Below, piece after piece: positions 1 to 12,581 of a stretch of DNA of 64,000 bases (its first letter is position 1; the number at the start of each line of letters is the position of its first letter). The stretch is from Kitagawia praeruptora (lineage: Eukaryota > Streptophyta > Magnoliopsida > Apiales > Apiaceae). The position numbers were made by a program, and so were the translations under genes. The stretch covers positions 28,576,501 through 28,640,500 of the forward strand of contig CM075348.1 in NCBI GenBank assembly GCA_037693485.1, read 5' to 3'. The notes beneath the pieces were generated by a model, which was not told the origin of the DNA, ran no database searches, and was given only the letters and a program-made list of their open reading frames with translations.

Positions 1-37
1 ATTGCTGAATAGAAATAATTCACAACCACATAAAAAT

Positions 38-60
38 CAGGTGGTTAAATGTACCACCTG
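38..60. repeat. Perfect 8-bp inverted repeat
   Basis: CAGGTGGT (38-45) and ACCACCTG (53-60) are perfect inverted arms around a 7-base loop inside the LTR of element I. It may be a hairpin in the transcript or chance. Confidence 0.5.
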
Positions 61-494
61 AGACTTTTATTTGAAGAAAACCCTGTGATACAAATGTACA
101 CAGCTTCTGTGTTTACAACTCTTTGCTTCTAAAGATATTCAAGAAACCCTAAGCAAATATGTATGTTTTCTTACAATCTAAAGAGTTGCTACACTTGGTT
201 ATATATTCCAAGTTTACAAGTGCTACAGGAATAAGATAATATTAATCTAATTCAAGTTGACTTGCTACTCCACTCCAAATCCACATGTAGCCGAAAGGTT
301 GTCCTTGTGAACAGATATGTCCCCTGCACCTTTCTTGTATGTACTTTGTAAATGGAATGCTTCTTTCTTCTGTGTTTCCAAAGTATGGCTGCCATACTGC
401 TTTTATACCTACTATCAACCCATGTGATCTGTCAGTCAAACCTGTCCTTATCAACTGCTAATTCCCAGCTAGCATAGGATAAAGTGACAATGAT

Positions 495-810
495 TATCCG
501 TTGATGTTGTGCACAATTATCCGTTGATGGTAGTTTGAGCTGTATCCGTTGATCGAGTACATTTGAGTTGTATCCGTTGATAGAGCCCTGTTCTTATCCG
601 TTGATACACTTTCACTTAGACAGAATTACATAGCATAGCTTATTTACAATTGGCTACCCTATTCTGCCTATCCATTGATGGTCAACATGACTCTGAATAA
701 AAACACTATCAACTGATAAATAGAGATATTGCAGTATGCTACAAAACCTCATCCGTTGATGAGCTACCTGTCAACGAATAGAGTTATAAGGTCTTATCCG
801 TTGACAGTTA
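495..810. repeat. Reiterated TATCCGTTGAT motif in the LTR of element I
   Basis: ATCCGTTGAT or one-mismatch forms occur about eight times between 495 and 810 (near 497, 520, 541, 571, 595, 667, 748 and 795), with further degenerate and inverted forms near 706 and 769. Spacing is irregular, so this is a dispersed motif and not a tandem array. Confidence 0.8.
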
Positions 811-1384
811 CAAAACTTGACTTATACAATTTTGCTTGAATGTTAAGTTATCATCAACTACAACATATTCCTAACAGGTATATATTAAACAAGAACAGGC
901 ATAAAACCAATTAACAGAAACAAATCACGAAGGCAAAACAAAGTATAATTAGAGACTGTAATTAACGAGAAAAGTAAGAACAAACTTATCTCCCACAGAA
1001 GCTATTAGCAATCCTGATCAGAGAGAGAAGAACAGCTGAGTCACCAAGCCCTTCGAGAAGACTTGGCTGTTCTTGAAGAGATTATTGCCCCACTTACGCT
1101 GTGTTGGGTTGCTGCAATAACACTTCCAGGATAAAATAGCTCCGATCAATGTGTTCACAGATACACCAGAGATCAACGACGACCAGCACCTCAGTTCGCC
1201 TAAGAATTATGTAAAAAATCTGTTTGTGTTGAGAGAGAACAGAGAAGAAGAACGAACAAGGGTTTTTCTTAACGTATATCATTCTTAACGTTATATCTTT
1301 GATATATATAATACCCAAAAATAAAACGTAAGAGATATGCCTTAAAAGGAAAGTAAATATTTTGATTTAATTTCATTAACCGCA

Positions 1385-1625
1385 TCAGTATTCATTTTTT
1401 TCAGTTACAACTGCGTCAGGATCTGGCCATCAGTAGCATCAGGATTTGATGTCCGTCAGGATCAGGATTCAGTCCCCGCCAGGAACTGATATCCATCAGG
1501 ATTTAGTCCATCAGTATCTGATGTCTGACTAAGTCCATCAGGATTTGTTCCAAGTACTGATCCAGTCCAGGATTTTATCCAATACTGATCCATCCATTTC
1601 CAGTACTGCTATAACAAATAAATCT
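1385..1625. repeat. Reiterated CATCAGGAT / GTCAGGAT motif cluster
   Basis: CATCAGGAT and close variants (CGTCAGGAT, CATCAGTA, GTCCAGGAT) recur roughly every 15-30 bases, for example near 1411, 1432, 1453, 1493 and 1537. The spacing is irregular. The style matches the other LTR motif clusters in this window. Confidence 0.7.
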
Positions 1626-1674
1626 GAAACCTGTTAAAATAAATCAATATTCCAGGTAATAAAATTCCTCGTCC

Positions 1675-1800
1675 AGGTCGCCTCGCGTACGCGAGACGCC
1701 GAGACATTCGCCCAAATCGCCCTTCGACCCGTGTCGTGTCGTGGCGTGGCGTGGCGAGGCGAGGCGGGCGGCGGCGGCGCGTGTGTGTGTGTGCGCGAGG
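1675..1800. repeat. CG-rich low-complexity tract
   Basis: A run of CGTGTCGTGGCG-like, GCGGCGG and GTGTGTGTGCGCG steps stands out from AT-rich surroundings. It is open in several frames for that reason only. It may be LTR U3 sequence or an isolated low-complexity expansion. Confidence 0.6.
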
Positions 1801-2267
1801 CTCACACTACAACCATGCACACCCACATGCCTTAGTAGTTATACACTACACTTGCACATGGAGCTATATAAAGCCACCAACCTCTCATTACCAATTCTAT
1901 GTGGGACTCAAGTTATTTCAACTAACTAACCCACATAACCCATTTCAAGCAAGCAACTTCAACTCAATTTATTTATGGATTCCACTAAGAAAATGTCTTA
2001 GATCCAAACATGAAAGTTTAAGTCCTCATAACAAGGAACAACCTTCACTTGTTAGTTTCCGGAAATTACATCAAGAACATATTGTAAATATGCCTCAAAC
2101 TTTCCATTTTCTAACAATTTCTAGTATAATTAACTGGGAAAAGTGCAGAACAATGGTTATCAAGGAATCTCATTTCAATTTTAGCTAGCCACTATATAGA
2201 CGCATACCGCTTTTGCAGAACTTCCACCAGCAACAACAAGAGAGTTAGGTTTGCACCAAATAATTAC

Positions 2268-2538
2268 CATCAGCACCACCATAAGCAGAACAAGATGCTG
2301 AGTCTTGTAAGACTGGTCTACTACTATTAGCAACTAAAGGGGGATAGAAATCTGGAGTCATAGGGTTTAATTTCAAAAACATTTCTTCCAAACCTCTCAT
2401 GTCTTGCCCAGTACTTGACTGGGGGATGAACTTTCCATCGCCGCTCGATTGGAACTGATCCTGGTTGGTTTGAAAAAGTGAATCAGTATGATTCAGTGAC
2501 TTGTCAGCATTGCACCCAGCATTTTCACGAGCTGCCAT
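2268..2538 (-). CDS. First coding exon of a PABP-interacting (CID/PAM2) protein, gene fragment
   Basis: Reading from the ATG at 2538, the peptide begins MAARENAG. It contains LEEMFLKLNPMTPDFYPP, which matches the PAM2 consensus (S/K-LNPxA-x-x-F-x-P) used by plant CID proteins to bind the MLLE domain of poly(A)-binding protein; the usual Ala is Thr. In CID8-13-type proteins this N-terminal motif precedes two RRM domains. A donor-like GATG|GTAATT ends the exon at 2268, and a 3' splice site-like TTTTTTGTACAG lies upstream of the ATG, which fits a 5'UTR intron. No RRM exons follow in the 2.2 kb to the left, which looks repetitive. The gene is therefore either interrupted by insertions with a long intron, or a captured or orphaned exon. 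Family assignment rests on the motif only. Confidence 0.5.
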
Positions 2539-3112
2539 GATCGATTCCTTGTTCAAGATTTTATTTTCTGTACAAAAAATAATTACCTGATTAGACACAA
2601 AGAATCTTGAAATAAACAGAACTGTTAACATATACCATACAATTCACTAATTCAGTTGATAATTAACATGGTATGTCTTGAATATACTCAATTATATATT
2701 CAGACACTCTCGATAATTAATAAAATGAGATTTCGAATAAAAAAGAACGTTAATATATATTATATGATCTAATTAAGTCCTCCACTTAACAAGTGCCGAT
2801 AACTTAACAACAACATAATCAGTAAAAAAAATACATTAGATTGAGTTTCATGCATGCCCAATTTTTGCTTTAAGTAAGTAGATGATGACCAGTTTAGGAA
2901 AATGAAACATAAAAAGAATTAACGAGAAAAGAACAAAAGATTCACTAAACTGTTTCTTGATTCAAGTAGCAATGTCCAGGATTTGGTACCCGATACATTG
3001 TACATTAATATTTTCTTAAATTTAAAACTTATTTAACGGATTTTCCGAGGATGTTATAATTTGTTTCCTTACGTTTTTCTTTTACAAACAGTTTCCATCT
3101 CTTATCTCCCAC
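2539..3112. other. AT-rich sequence upstream of the PAM2 exon
   Basis: This would hold the 5'UTR, any leader intron and the promoter of the minus-strand PAM2 gene. Apart from a 3' splice-site-like tract just upstream of the ATG, I see no defined element. Confidence 0.3.
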
Positions 3113-3751
3113 CTAGGGATGGCAACGGGTTGAGTTCGGTTCGAGTTTTGCAAAATCTAAATGTATATCCAAATATTTTCGGGTTTTAAAAATAAATTCA
3201 TATCTATATTCAAATCCGAAACTCAATATCCAAATCCGTCGATTTTCGGATCGGATTGGGTTTTTTTTCAGGTATTCAAAATTAAAAATAGTGCAAATAA
3301 GTTGCTTAACAAATAAAAAATAAAAAATAGTGTAAGTAAATCTAAAAACACCGCTACATGCAAACTACGTTAATAATGTTTATATAAAAATTAAATAAAA
3401 TATGATTAAGTAGTTAGATATAACGTATTATACGGATTGATATATTAAATAAAATCTGAAATGTGTTAAATTAATAATTTCTAATATACCAACACAAATG
3501 AAAAGTTTATGTAAAATAAAGGAATTTACATCCTAAATATATTAATAAAATTTGATTTTGAGAAAGAGACGATTAATCACTAGATTATTATTAATTATTT
3601 CTAATATGATAATAATTTATACATCTAAAATCTGAAATATTATATATAATAATTACAAATTATCATATTATATCTAATTATTAAAATGTTTTATTAAAAT
3701 TGAATTTGAATTACATGTATAACATTTTTATTAAAATGTATATATATAAAA

Positions 3752-3784
3752 TAATGTGTATGTATATGTATGTATGTATGTATG

Positions 3785-3840
<56 letters not shown>
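3752..3840. repeat. (TATG)n/(TA)n microsatellite
   Basis: Tandem TATG repeats run into about 25 TA units. It lies in the left arm of the hAT-like element and may extrude a cruciform. Confidence 0.95.
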
Positions 3841-3842
<2 letters not shown>

Positions 3843-3986
3843 TAATTAAACTATAATTGGATGTGTATAAATTTTAAATTAAATTTATGATATATATATA
3901 CATAGACTAGCGTTCAAATAGAAACCAAGAATAGAAACTAGAAACCTACAGTAAATAAATTATATTTCATTTATTTTAATGGCTCC

Positions 3987-4884
3987 TGTTGTGCCCAAAA
4001 TCCGCCTTGGACTTGATTTAAGGCCCACTAAGGTTATGGACTCGAATCAGGTGGATATGGATGGATAGATTGAGCTAAGGGGTAAGTATGGTAATTTAGT
4101 ATGCCTTATAAATAGACTGGAGGACAGGATTCTGGCATCTAGTTCAAGGTATGTTCATACAGGGGTGCGTGCATATGAACCCCGGATAAGGGTGAAGCTG
4201 TGTGAAGGCCAGGCAGGGGTTCACCTGGGTAGCAGATTGCCAGGTTGGGGGTACGCGCAAGAACCCCAAAGGTTTCCAGAAAATAAACCAGCGGGCTCAT
4301 AATCGCCTATATTATAGGAGATTGGATAATGTACGTCGTAATATCCCTCAGGATATCTCCTAAACAATAGGAACGGTATAACAGTAACAATTATCAAGGA
4401 TTAACATCATATATATATGGAATATATATATGCGTGTATGTATCGATATATCACAGAAAAAGCGGGAATTATCAGGAGGCTAACAAACTGGATAATCAGG
4501 TGGATGGTGATAAAGGATCATGGCAGGTTGGTTAGGGAGGATGAGGCTTATCAGATCGTGGGAATCATCAAAGAACTACATGAGGACTTGATCTCTTATA
4601 AATAAGAGTATGTAGGCACTTTGCAAGGGGTTGGATACACACACACCTCTAACACTTGCTCCTAGCTGTGAACATTGGATTGAATAGGTCATATTCGATC
4701 ATCATAGCCTGGGGTACCTTGCAAACTCAGTCCATAAAAATCACTCTTCTCCCTCTCGGATTAGGGTTCATGATATTAGGGTTTTTGGCTTGAAATTCGA
4801 TTATTTGATTAATATTTCTGGATTTTCTTGGTTTATTCTTGTATTTATTTCATTGAAGTGTTGTACCATTTTTCCCTCACAACA
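3987..4884 (+). repeat. Element A 5' LTR
   Basis: 898 bp from TGTTGTGCCC to CTCACAACA. Two TATAAATA boxes are present, at 4107-4114 and 4597-4604. The second lies in a perfect 7-bp inverted repeat (CTCTTAT-AA-ATAAGAG). The small open frame at 4417-4605 recurs in the 3' LTR and is not regarded as a gene. Confidence 0.95.
4597..4604 (+). promoter_or_regulatory. Candidate TATA box of the element A LTR
   Basis: TATAAATA sits 280 bp before the LTR end, within CTCTTATAAATAAGAG. The alternative box is at 4107-4114. Which one is used cannot be told from sequence. Confidence 0.5.
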
Positions 4885-4888
4885 TTTG

Positions 4889-4907
4889 TGGCGCTAGAAG
4901 GAGGGGC
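4889..4907 (+). other. Element A primer binding site
   Basis: TGGCGCTAGAAGGAGGGGC starts four bases after the LTR end. TGGCGC-type sites in this position are used by Ty3/gypsy elements for tRNA priming. I did not identify the tRNA. Confidence 0.75.
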
Positions 4908-4931
4908 TGGCTTTATCTCTTGAGGGAAGAG

Positions 4932-7900
4932 ATGTCTCGGAAATCTGGTGATGATTACACACCGGAAGGTGGACGAAGTGGTGATGATAAGGAGCGGGAT
5001 GAGGAGAAAACGAATTAGGAGCTAAAGGATAAGATTAAGAAGATGGAGAAGAAAATTGCTACTTTGGAAAAGAAATCTGAAAAGCTAAAGAAATGGAAGC
5101 AAAAGCATGGTTCCATGGATCGAAAGACTAAAAAGAAGGTGGTCACACCTGTTCGGTTGGATTTTGACAGTGATGGGGGGTCGAAAAAAGAAACCTCACA
5201 CAGGGGATTCTCTGATGTGGAGACTGACCAGACAGATCCAGATTGGACTGAAGGAGAAGAAGAAGTACGACAGTCACGGGGTTCACCCACCCGTAGCCTG
5301 AGTGTCTTCGACAGGTTGGGTAACAAGGTGGACGCCAAGGACCTGCGTCACAAACTTGATGGGAAGAAGGAAAAACAAACCAGGAAAGCCCCAGAAGCAA
5401 AATCACAAGGGTCTCAGAGTCATAGAAAGGATAAATCTGTTTCCAAGTCCGTTAGGCCATCCAAAGGGGCTGAAGCTGAGCGAAGCTGTAGTTCTCGGCA
5501 TAACCCCAAAAATAATGATGATGGCCATGAGTTAAATTAAATTTCTAGTGATGATGGCAGCAAGTTCACAGATGAAGAAAATGAACATTACAAGGTAAAG
5601 GATCTGCGTGAAGCATTAAGGAAGTTAAAGGTGGAAAAGCAATCACTGGAAGGCTTGACAGTGGCTTCACCCTTTACCAAGAGGGTGAGGGATTCGCCAC
5701 TCCCACCAAAATACCGGGGGGTGGGAGACCTAAAATTCAGTGGAACCACTGATCCAGTGGAATATCTCAGCCGATTTGATACGGAAATGGAAGTATACCA
5801 GGTGAAAGACCTAACGAAGTGTCGATTATTGGCTGCTACACTAAGAGACAGTGCTCATCAGTGGTTCAAGAGGCTATGGCCAAACTCTGTCCAATCTTGG
5901 AGGCAAATGAGTGAAATGTTCGTGACACAATTTCGGGCTTCGGTTGCGTTCGCACCCCCAGCAAACACTTTGGCGAACATCAAGCAGGAAAGGAATGAAA
6001 CCCTCACTGAATATTTCAAACGGTTTAATGCAGAGGTTCCTAAGGTGAGGAAGACCACAGATGAAACCTATAAGAATTTCTTGATTGCGGGCGTACACCC
6101 AGGCACTGATTTCTGGAAAGAGCTACAAGGGGCGGAGCCCAAGACTTTAGCAGATTTCTACGCCAAAGCAGAAACTCACAAGGTGGTTGAAGAGTCAATG
6201 GCTAAACTTGAGAAAAGTCGAAGTTCAAGGGAATGGAGCGGGAGCAAGAGGCGTAGGTCATACAGCCCGAAAGATAGGGGGTACCACAAACGAACCTCCT
6301 ATGGTGGAAGCTCCTCTACCAGAAACACCCATCATAATGAAAAGACAGCTCCTATAACGGTGAATGCAACCAATACAGGAAGGACAGTAAATTACAAATA
6401 TCCCACTAGGAAGGACTCTCAGGGTTCATGCAGGTATACCGAGTACACCCCGCTCACGGCTTCCATTGAACAGGTGTATGAAGTAGGGAACAAGGCAGGA
6501 ATGTTTAGGAAGCCAGTAAGAAATGGGCCCCCAGGGAATAAAAATGAAGGACGGTATTGTGCTTTTCACGATGCCAATGGACATGAAACGTCGGAATGTC
6601 GTCATTTGAAGGACCACATTGAAGACCTTATAAGAAGGGGTTACCTCACCGAGTTCGTAGCTCCAGAAGCCAAAGGAGACAAGAATGACAGAATTCACAA
6701 AGAAACTGAAAAGGTGAATCCTGAACGCCTTACAAGAGCCAACAGTATCCGCACTATAATTGGTGGACCGTATATCGGGGGTACTAGCAGGAACGCCCAG
6801 AAAAATTATGCCCGGGAAGCAAGGGGCGTACCCCTCACGAATGTGTACAACCTGTCTGAAAGGCCGCCCAAACTCTTTAAGGGCGAGGCAGTTGACATAA
6901 CGTTCACCGAGGAGGATGCCAGGCACGTACACCACCCGCATAACGATGCTTTGGTAATTAAAGCCGCAATCGGAGGTTTGAACGTACACCGAGTGTTGGT
7001 GGATAATGGAAGCTCGGTGAATATCTTGGCGTACAGCACTTACCAAAGAATGGGGTTACTTGACAAAGAAATGGCTCCTTCTTACAATGAATTGTACGGG
7101 TTTACTGGAAACCCTGTACAAATAGTGGGACGGGTGAAACTCCCTCTCACTTTGGGAGAGGAACCCTGGGCGGCCACACAGGTGGTAGAATTCATGGTGG
7201 TAAATGAAGACATTTCCTATAATGGGATACTTGGAAGGCCGATGTTAAAGGAAATGCGGGTAGTGACATCCATCTACCACCTGTCAATGAAATTCCCAAC
7301 TCCCGGAGGAATTGGGTGTGTTCAAGGATGTCAATCAGATTCAAGGGAGTGCTACAGTAAAGCCCTGCATATAGCTGAACAAGCTTGCAAACATCTATTG
7401 TTGGTGGATGGGGGTACCTCGGAACAATGCTATCGTTACCTGGACCCCGGCACAGGGAAGGGAGATGAATCTTTACGTCGAAAGGAAGCAAGACCAGAAA
7501 GAGATATGTGTAATGTTGTCATGATTGTACAACATCCAGGCGAGGAGCCCTATACAGATGTTGCACCTTTTCAGGGGGTAGGTACCCCTAACGGGATACT
7601 AATGCTGGAAGCTCCTGAGGAGCCATTGATCGAAGGCATAGTTGAAGAAGTTCGTGACAGTGATTTTGAAAGTATAGATAATGAAAACGATATGAAGGAG
7701 TTAAGGAAGTCCGATGGTCAGTTGATGGAACCCCATCAGGGTGCAAAACAGGTGAACCCAGTGGAAATTGATCTTGATCCTCGAATGCCCGAAACAAAGG
7801 AAAAAACTGGGGCGGCCGAAGACACCTTATCTATCCTGGTGGATGCAGCTGATCCTACTAAGGAATTGAGGGTTGGTAAACAGTTGAACCCTGAAGTCAA

Positions 7901-10900
7901 GAAAGCACTGGTGGCATTTCTAAGAAACAACTTAGACGTATTTGCATGGAGCCATGAGGACATGGTGGGAATAGATCCAAGGGTGATGTGTCACCATTTG
8001 AACATTGATCCAGACATGAAGGCTGTAAGGCAGAAAAGGAGAGCAATAAGTGGGGAAAGGGCCGTCGCCCTGAAAGAAGAGGTAGACAGACTGTTGAAGG
8101 CCAAGCTAGTAAAGGAATCATTCTACCCCATGTGGTTGGCAAACCCGGTCTTGGTAAAGAAACCCAATGGTAAATGGCGTACGTGCGTTGATTTCACTGA
8201 CTTGAATAAAGCATGTCCCAAGGATAGCTTTCCGCTCCCGCGTATTGATCAACTAGTCGATGCTACGGCTGGTCATGCCTTGCTAAGTTTCATGGATGCG
8301 TACTCAGGTTACAATCAAATTCCGATGTATGAACCCAATCAAGAGCATACTTCATTTATCACAGATAGAGGACTCTACTGCTATATCGGGATGCCTTTCG
8401 GGCTATTGAACGCTGGAGCAACCTACCAAAGGCTGGTCAACAAGATGTTTAAGGACCAGATTGGAAAAACTATGGAAGTATACGTGGACGATATGCTGGT
8501 AAAATCCAAGATAGCAGGCGACCATGTTGCTCACCTCACTGAAATGTTTGGCATCCTAAGGAAATACAGGATGAAGTTGAACCCTCAAAAATGTGTGTTT
8601 GGGGTGGAGTCTGGAAAATTCTTGGGTTTCATTGTGAATCATCGAGGAATCGAAGCCAATCCTGCTAAAATAAAGGCACTAGTTGAAATGAGGTCCCCTC
8701 GAAGTGTGAAGGAAGTTCAAAGCCTTACCGGACGGGTGGCAGCCTTGAACAGGTTTATCTCCAAGTCCTCGGACAGATGTCGAGAATTCTTTGCAGCTAT
8801 CAAGAAGAGAGAAGGCTTTGAGTGGACGCCCGAATGTGAAGCTGCCTTCGCTAAATTGAAGGAACAATTAGGAAGCCCTCCATTGCTGGCAAAGCCAATA
8901 GAGGGTGAAACCCTGATTTTGTATTTGGCGGTTTCTGAGCACTCTATTAGTTCTGTTTTGGTTCGTGAGGAAGATCAAACCCAGTACCCTGTGTATTATG
9001 TGAGCAAGAGGCTTCTGGACGCTGAAACTAGATATGCAAACATGGAGAAGCTAGCCTACGCGTTGATTCTGACATCAAGAAAATTAAGGCCATACTTTCA
9101 GGCGCACACGATAGAGGTACGAACCTCATTCCCACTGAGGCAGGTCCTGCACAAACCTGAAGCCTCAGGTAGGTTGATGAAATGGGCTGTGGAGTTAGGC
9201 CAATTTGATGTTGAATTCAAGCCAAGAACAGCTATCAAGGGACATGCACTTGCTGATTTCTTATTGGAATTCCCACCATCCTTTGAGGTGGAAACCAAGG
9301 AAACCGTGAGGGAACCTCTGGAGAAGGAAGCCCCGACAGAAAATTGCGCACCATGGTGGACCCTCTATGTGGATGGAGCCGTGAATGGAAATGGGGCAGG
9401 TGCTGGTATAGTCCTAATAAGCCCCGAAGGCCACAAGCTGCAGAGCTCAATTCATTTCACATTCAAGGCTACAAACAACGATGCTGAATATGAAGCCCTG
9501 ATTGCGGGGCTGAAACTGGCACTTGAAATGAAAGTGATAAATATGACTGTGTATAGTGACTCCATGTTGGTAGTGGGACATATCAGAAGTAACTTTCAAG
9601 CTAGGGGTCCACGCACTGATCTATACATGAGGTACGCTCAAGAGCTGATGAGCAAGTTTGGAGAAATCAATCTGGTGCAAATTCCAAGGACGGAAAACTC
9701 AAGTGCAGATGCCTTGGCAAAAATGGGTTCTAATAGGGAAGCAACTATGCTAGGGGTGATACCGTTGGAAATACAACAACAACCTAGCATTCCAAGGTTC
9801 GATTGTATGGATGTTGAGGTTCAAGTAGAGGACACATGGATCACTCCCATCTTGAAGTACATAACAAAGGGGGTTCTGCCAGCTGAAAAGGATGAAGCCC
9901 GGAGAATGAAGTATAAGGCTACGCGTTACGCCCTATATGATAGAAAGCTGTACAAGAGAGGCTTCAACAAACCACTTCTACGATGTATAACAGGCAGTGA
10001 ATGTGAATATATTATGAGGGAGGTGCATGAAGGCATATGTGGAAACCACTCTGGAGGAACCTCATTGGCCCATAAGATACTTCGACAGGGGTACTACTGG
10101 CCAACCCTACAGCAGGATGCGCACAAATTCTCAAAGGCATGTGATCGATGCCAAAGGTATGCCAACTCAAATAGGAATCCTGCTGTGCCATTAAAGCCAC
10201 TCTCTAGCCCATGGCCTTTTGCTGTTTGGGGAATTGACCTGATTGGAGAACTCCCTAAGGGGAAGGGAGGAGTAAAGTACGCCGTTGTAGCCGTGGATTA
10301 TTTTACAAAGTGGGCAGAGGCTGAACCCCTGGCTACGATCACTGCAGCCAAATTAAAGGAGTTTGTATTTCGAGCAATTATATGCCGATATGGGATCCCC
10401 TATAAGTTGATATCTGACAATGACAAGCAATTTGATAGCAAGGAAATGAGAGGTTTGTGTGAAGATCTCGGAATTGTCAAGGGCTTCTCTGCAGTCTGCC
10501 ACCCCCAAAGCAATGGTCAGACTGAAGCCATTAATAAAATCATTAAACATACTTTAAAGGCAAAGTTGGAGGATAAAAAAGGTTGCTGGCCAGAGGAACT
10601 TCCCATGGTGTTATGGTCTTACAACACAACACCTAGGACTACAACTGGTGAATCCCCATTCACACTAACTTATGGGTGCGAAGCAATGGTACCCGTGGAG
10701 ATCGGTGCCGGTTCATTTAGGAGAGATAACTTTGATCCCATGGAAAATGAGGTTAATCATCGTTTGTACTTGGATTTGGTGGAAGAGGTTCGTACAACCT
10801 CTCAGCTGAAGCTTGCAGCCTATCAACAAAGGACTCGCAAGTACTTTGATGGCAGGGTTCGAGCACGACCCTTAAAGGTTGGTGATCTGGTTTTAAGGAA

Positions 10901-11072
10901 GATGATGCCTAACATGAGGACTCCAGGATATGGGGCCTTTGAGGCAAATTGGGAAGGCCCATATGTGATCAAATCGGTCTTATGGGAAGGAACTTATCAT
11001 TTGGAGGATTTGGACGGGAAACTAATCCCGAGGGCATGGAACGCCGAACATCTTAAGAAATATTACCAGTAG
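4932..11072 (+). pseudogene. Element A gag-pol polyprotein, two in-frame stops in gag
   Basis: One frame runs from ATG 4932 to the stop at 11072, interrupted by TAG at 5016-5018 and TAA at 5538-5540. The uninterrupted part from 5631 encodes about 1813 residues; the following numbers count from 5631. Gag core: about 35-130, with a zinc-knuckle variant CAFHDANGHETSEC near 308. Aspartic protease: VDNGSS at about 457-462. RT: about 830-1010 with YVDD at 951-954. A first RNase H follows, then a second archaeal-type RNase H (YVDGAVNGNGAGAG) from about 1243. Integrase: HHCC zinc finger near 1470-1510, catalytic Asp about 1535, Asp 1596 and Glu 1632 (DD35E spacing). All pol catalytic motifs look intact. 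The N-terminal part (5043-5540) is Lys-rich and predicted coiled coil. With both stops the element should not make full Gag unless they are read through. Confidence 0.9.
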
Positions 11073-12581
11073 TTGAACCCAGGTAACGTTTCTTGTAGAC
11101 CTCTTTCAGGTGTAGGAAAATAAAAGTGGCTTATTAGTTGTAGCTACCATCATATTAGGATCAGTCGGTCAGAAATTTTTCTTTTATGTTAATAAAGTGC
11201 TTGGGGGGTTGTGAATGTACGCCTACCTGTTGAACACCAACTATGATGTGATTTAATGGAATTGGAATCAGTTTTTTTTATTTCTTCTTTTCTCATTTCC
11301 GTTTTATGTTTAAAAATATATGGATTTATGTGAATGAATGCATGCTATGTGTAACCTGTTTTATCTACATAAAAAAATCAAGGATACGACTGTTGAACCT
11401 AGTTCTTCATTATAATTATAATTATATTAAAAAACTTGGGGGGTAATATGTACACATCGATTAAAGGAAGGATAGTTTAACTTAAAAATGGATGAAATTT
11501 TAAAATCAAGATTATATAATGGATGAAAGCATATGGATTATATGAACATGGATGGGAAACATATGGAATGTATGTTACTGGATTACACGGGTTATATAAA
11601 TATGGATTATATGGATACATGGATGTATGGAATGTATGTTAATGGATTACACGGGTTATATAAATATGGGTTATATGGATACATGGATGGAAACATACGG
11701 GGATTATGTGCACATGGATTGGGACATGTATGGTTCATGCATGAAAGGGAATGGAATCCCATAGTTGGAAGGTTCTAGGGTAACTAGGATCACAAGATTC
11801 TCGCATACGGAGGTTCAACCGTTCGAACCCCAAGAATACCGTGTAATCAGCATGGTGGATAACTGGCTTCATTGAAGGATTTGGGCACGGCTATGGAAGC
11901 CAAGTGCACAAGGGAAAAATAACCCCGCTACGATCCCAGGGAAACTGGGTAAGTGAGGCTTTATCTTTTGGGAAAGTGGAATGGCTAAGGAAAATGCTCT
12001 TGTGAGGAAATCACATGGAAATGGTCTAATTTAGGGATACGATCAGTGGAACACCGATCGCCCAGGGATTTATGGTTAAGAAAGGACTGATTGCTGGTTG
12101 AGGACTTGGAGTGGAAATGGCAAACTCACGAAGGGTTTCGTTTGGCCTATGATTCTGAAAATCCGAAAAAACCATGATAGAAATGTAGCAGGTGGAATAC
12201 CTATTGATCTTAGGGAAGGGATATTAACAACAGGGGTATAACAGGTGGACCCCGAATACAGCGAATGCCTGACTATCTTAAGACGAAACCCGGCATCAAC
12301 TCCCAACAAAGAAACCCGTGACATGGTTGTCACACAGGACATGGCATATCAAGCAAAAGACGCTAAGTACGGGATTAAATAAAGGTGTGTGCACGCGCAA
12401 TTTAACTGCATGGCAAGCATATACTGATCAAAAGCAGATAAAGCATTAAAAACCTTAGCAGGAATCCGAGAAAAAACCAAGTTAACGAAATTACATCTTG
12501 CGAGACCTTCGGAGGAGTCCGCACCCTCAAAATATCAAGTTTAAGGCAATTTATGCCAGAAAAGGATTCGTTAAAGTCTGC
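11073..12581. other. Element A non-coding stretch after pol
   Basis: AT-rich and without a convincing gene on either strand; the frame at 12076-12342 (minus) is unsupported. It contains the 64-bp tandem duplication listed separately. It probably serves as the 3' end region of two convergent transcripts, gag-pol and the antisense gene. Confidence 0.5.
11562..11689. repeat. Two-copy 64-bp tandem repeat in element A
   Basis: Units at 11562-11625 and 11626-11689 both start TATGGAATGTATGTTA and differ at about two positions. Sequence around them (CATGGAT, ATATGGATTA) carries degraded partial copies. Retand elements are known for an amplified tandem repeat in the 3' region. Confidence 0.9.

Larger units (their letters stand above)
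1..876 (-). mobile_element. LTR of a minus-strand copia-like element (element I), cut by window start
   Basis: Read on the minus strand, the sequence begins with TGTTAGGAATATG at 876, the usual start of a SIRE-like copia LTR. No polypurine tract lies outside this end, so 876 should be the outer 5' edge of the element and the body should lie left of the window. A TATATAAC box is visible on the minus strand near 200-215. An open frame at 242-454 (minus) lies inside this LTR and resembles nothing I recognise. The other LTR end, the PBS and the target-site duplication are not visible, so the family assignment is an inference from the terminal bases. Confidence 0.5.
877..2267. other. Unresolved, probably retroelement-derived, region
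   Basis: No credible gene was found. Open frames at 1094-1318 (minus) and 1736-2188 (plus) have no recognisable composition or motif. A TATATAAAG box at about 1863 (plus) followed by TGTGGGACT is the kind of arrangement found in plant LTR promoters. The region also holds the CATCAGGAT cluster and the CG-rich tract listed separately. It may be a fragmented LTR, but no ends, PBS or TSD could be defined. Confidence 0.4.

Noticed and set aside
242..454. 70-codon minus-strand frame with GQPFGYMWIWSG
   Set aside because: Lies inside the LTR of element I; I recognised no family and there are no flanking exons.
1736..2188. 150-codon plus-strand frame
   Set aside because: Starts in the CG-rich low-complexity tract and reads through LTR-like DNA; no recognisable protein features.
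4417..4605. 62-codon open frame, repeated at 16932-17120
   Set aside because: It is simply the same LTR sequence in both LTRs of element A; no motif, no coding signs.
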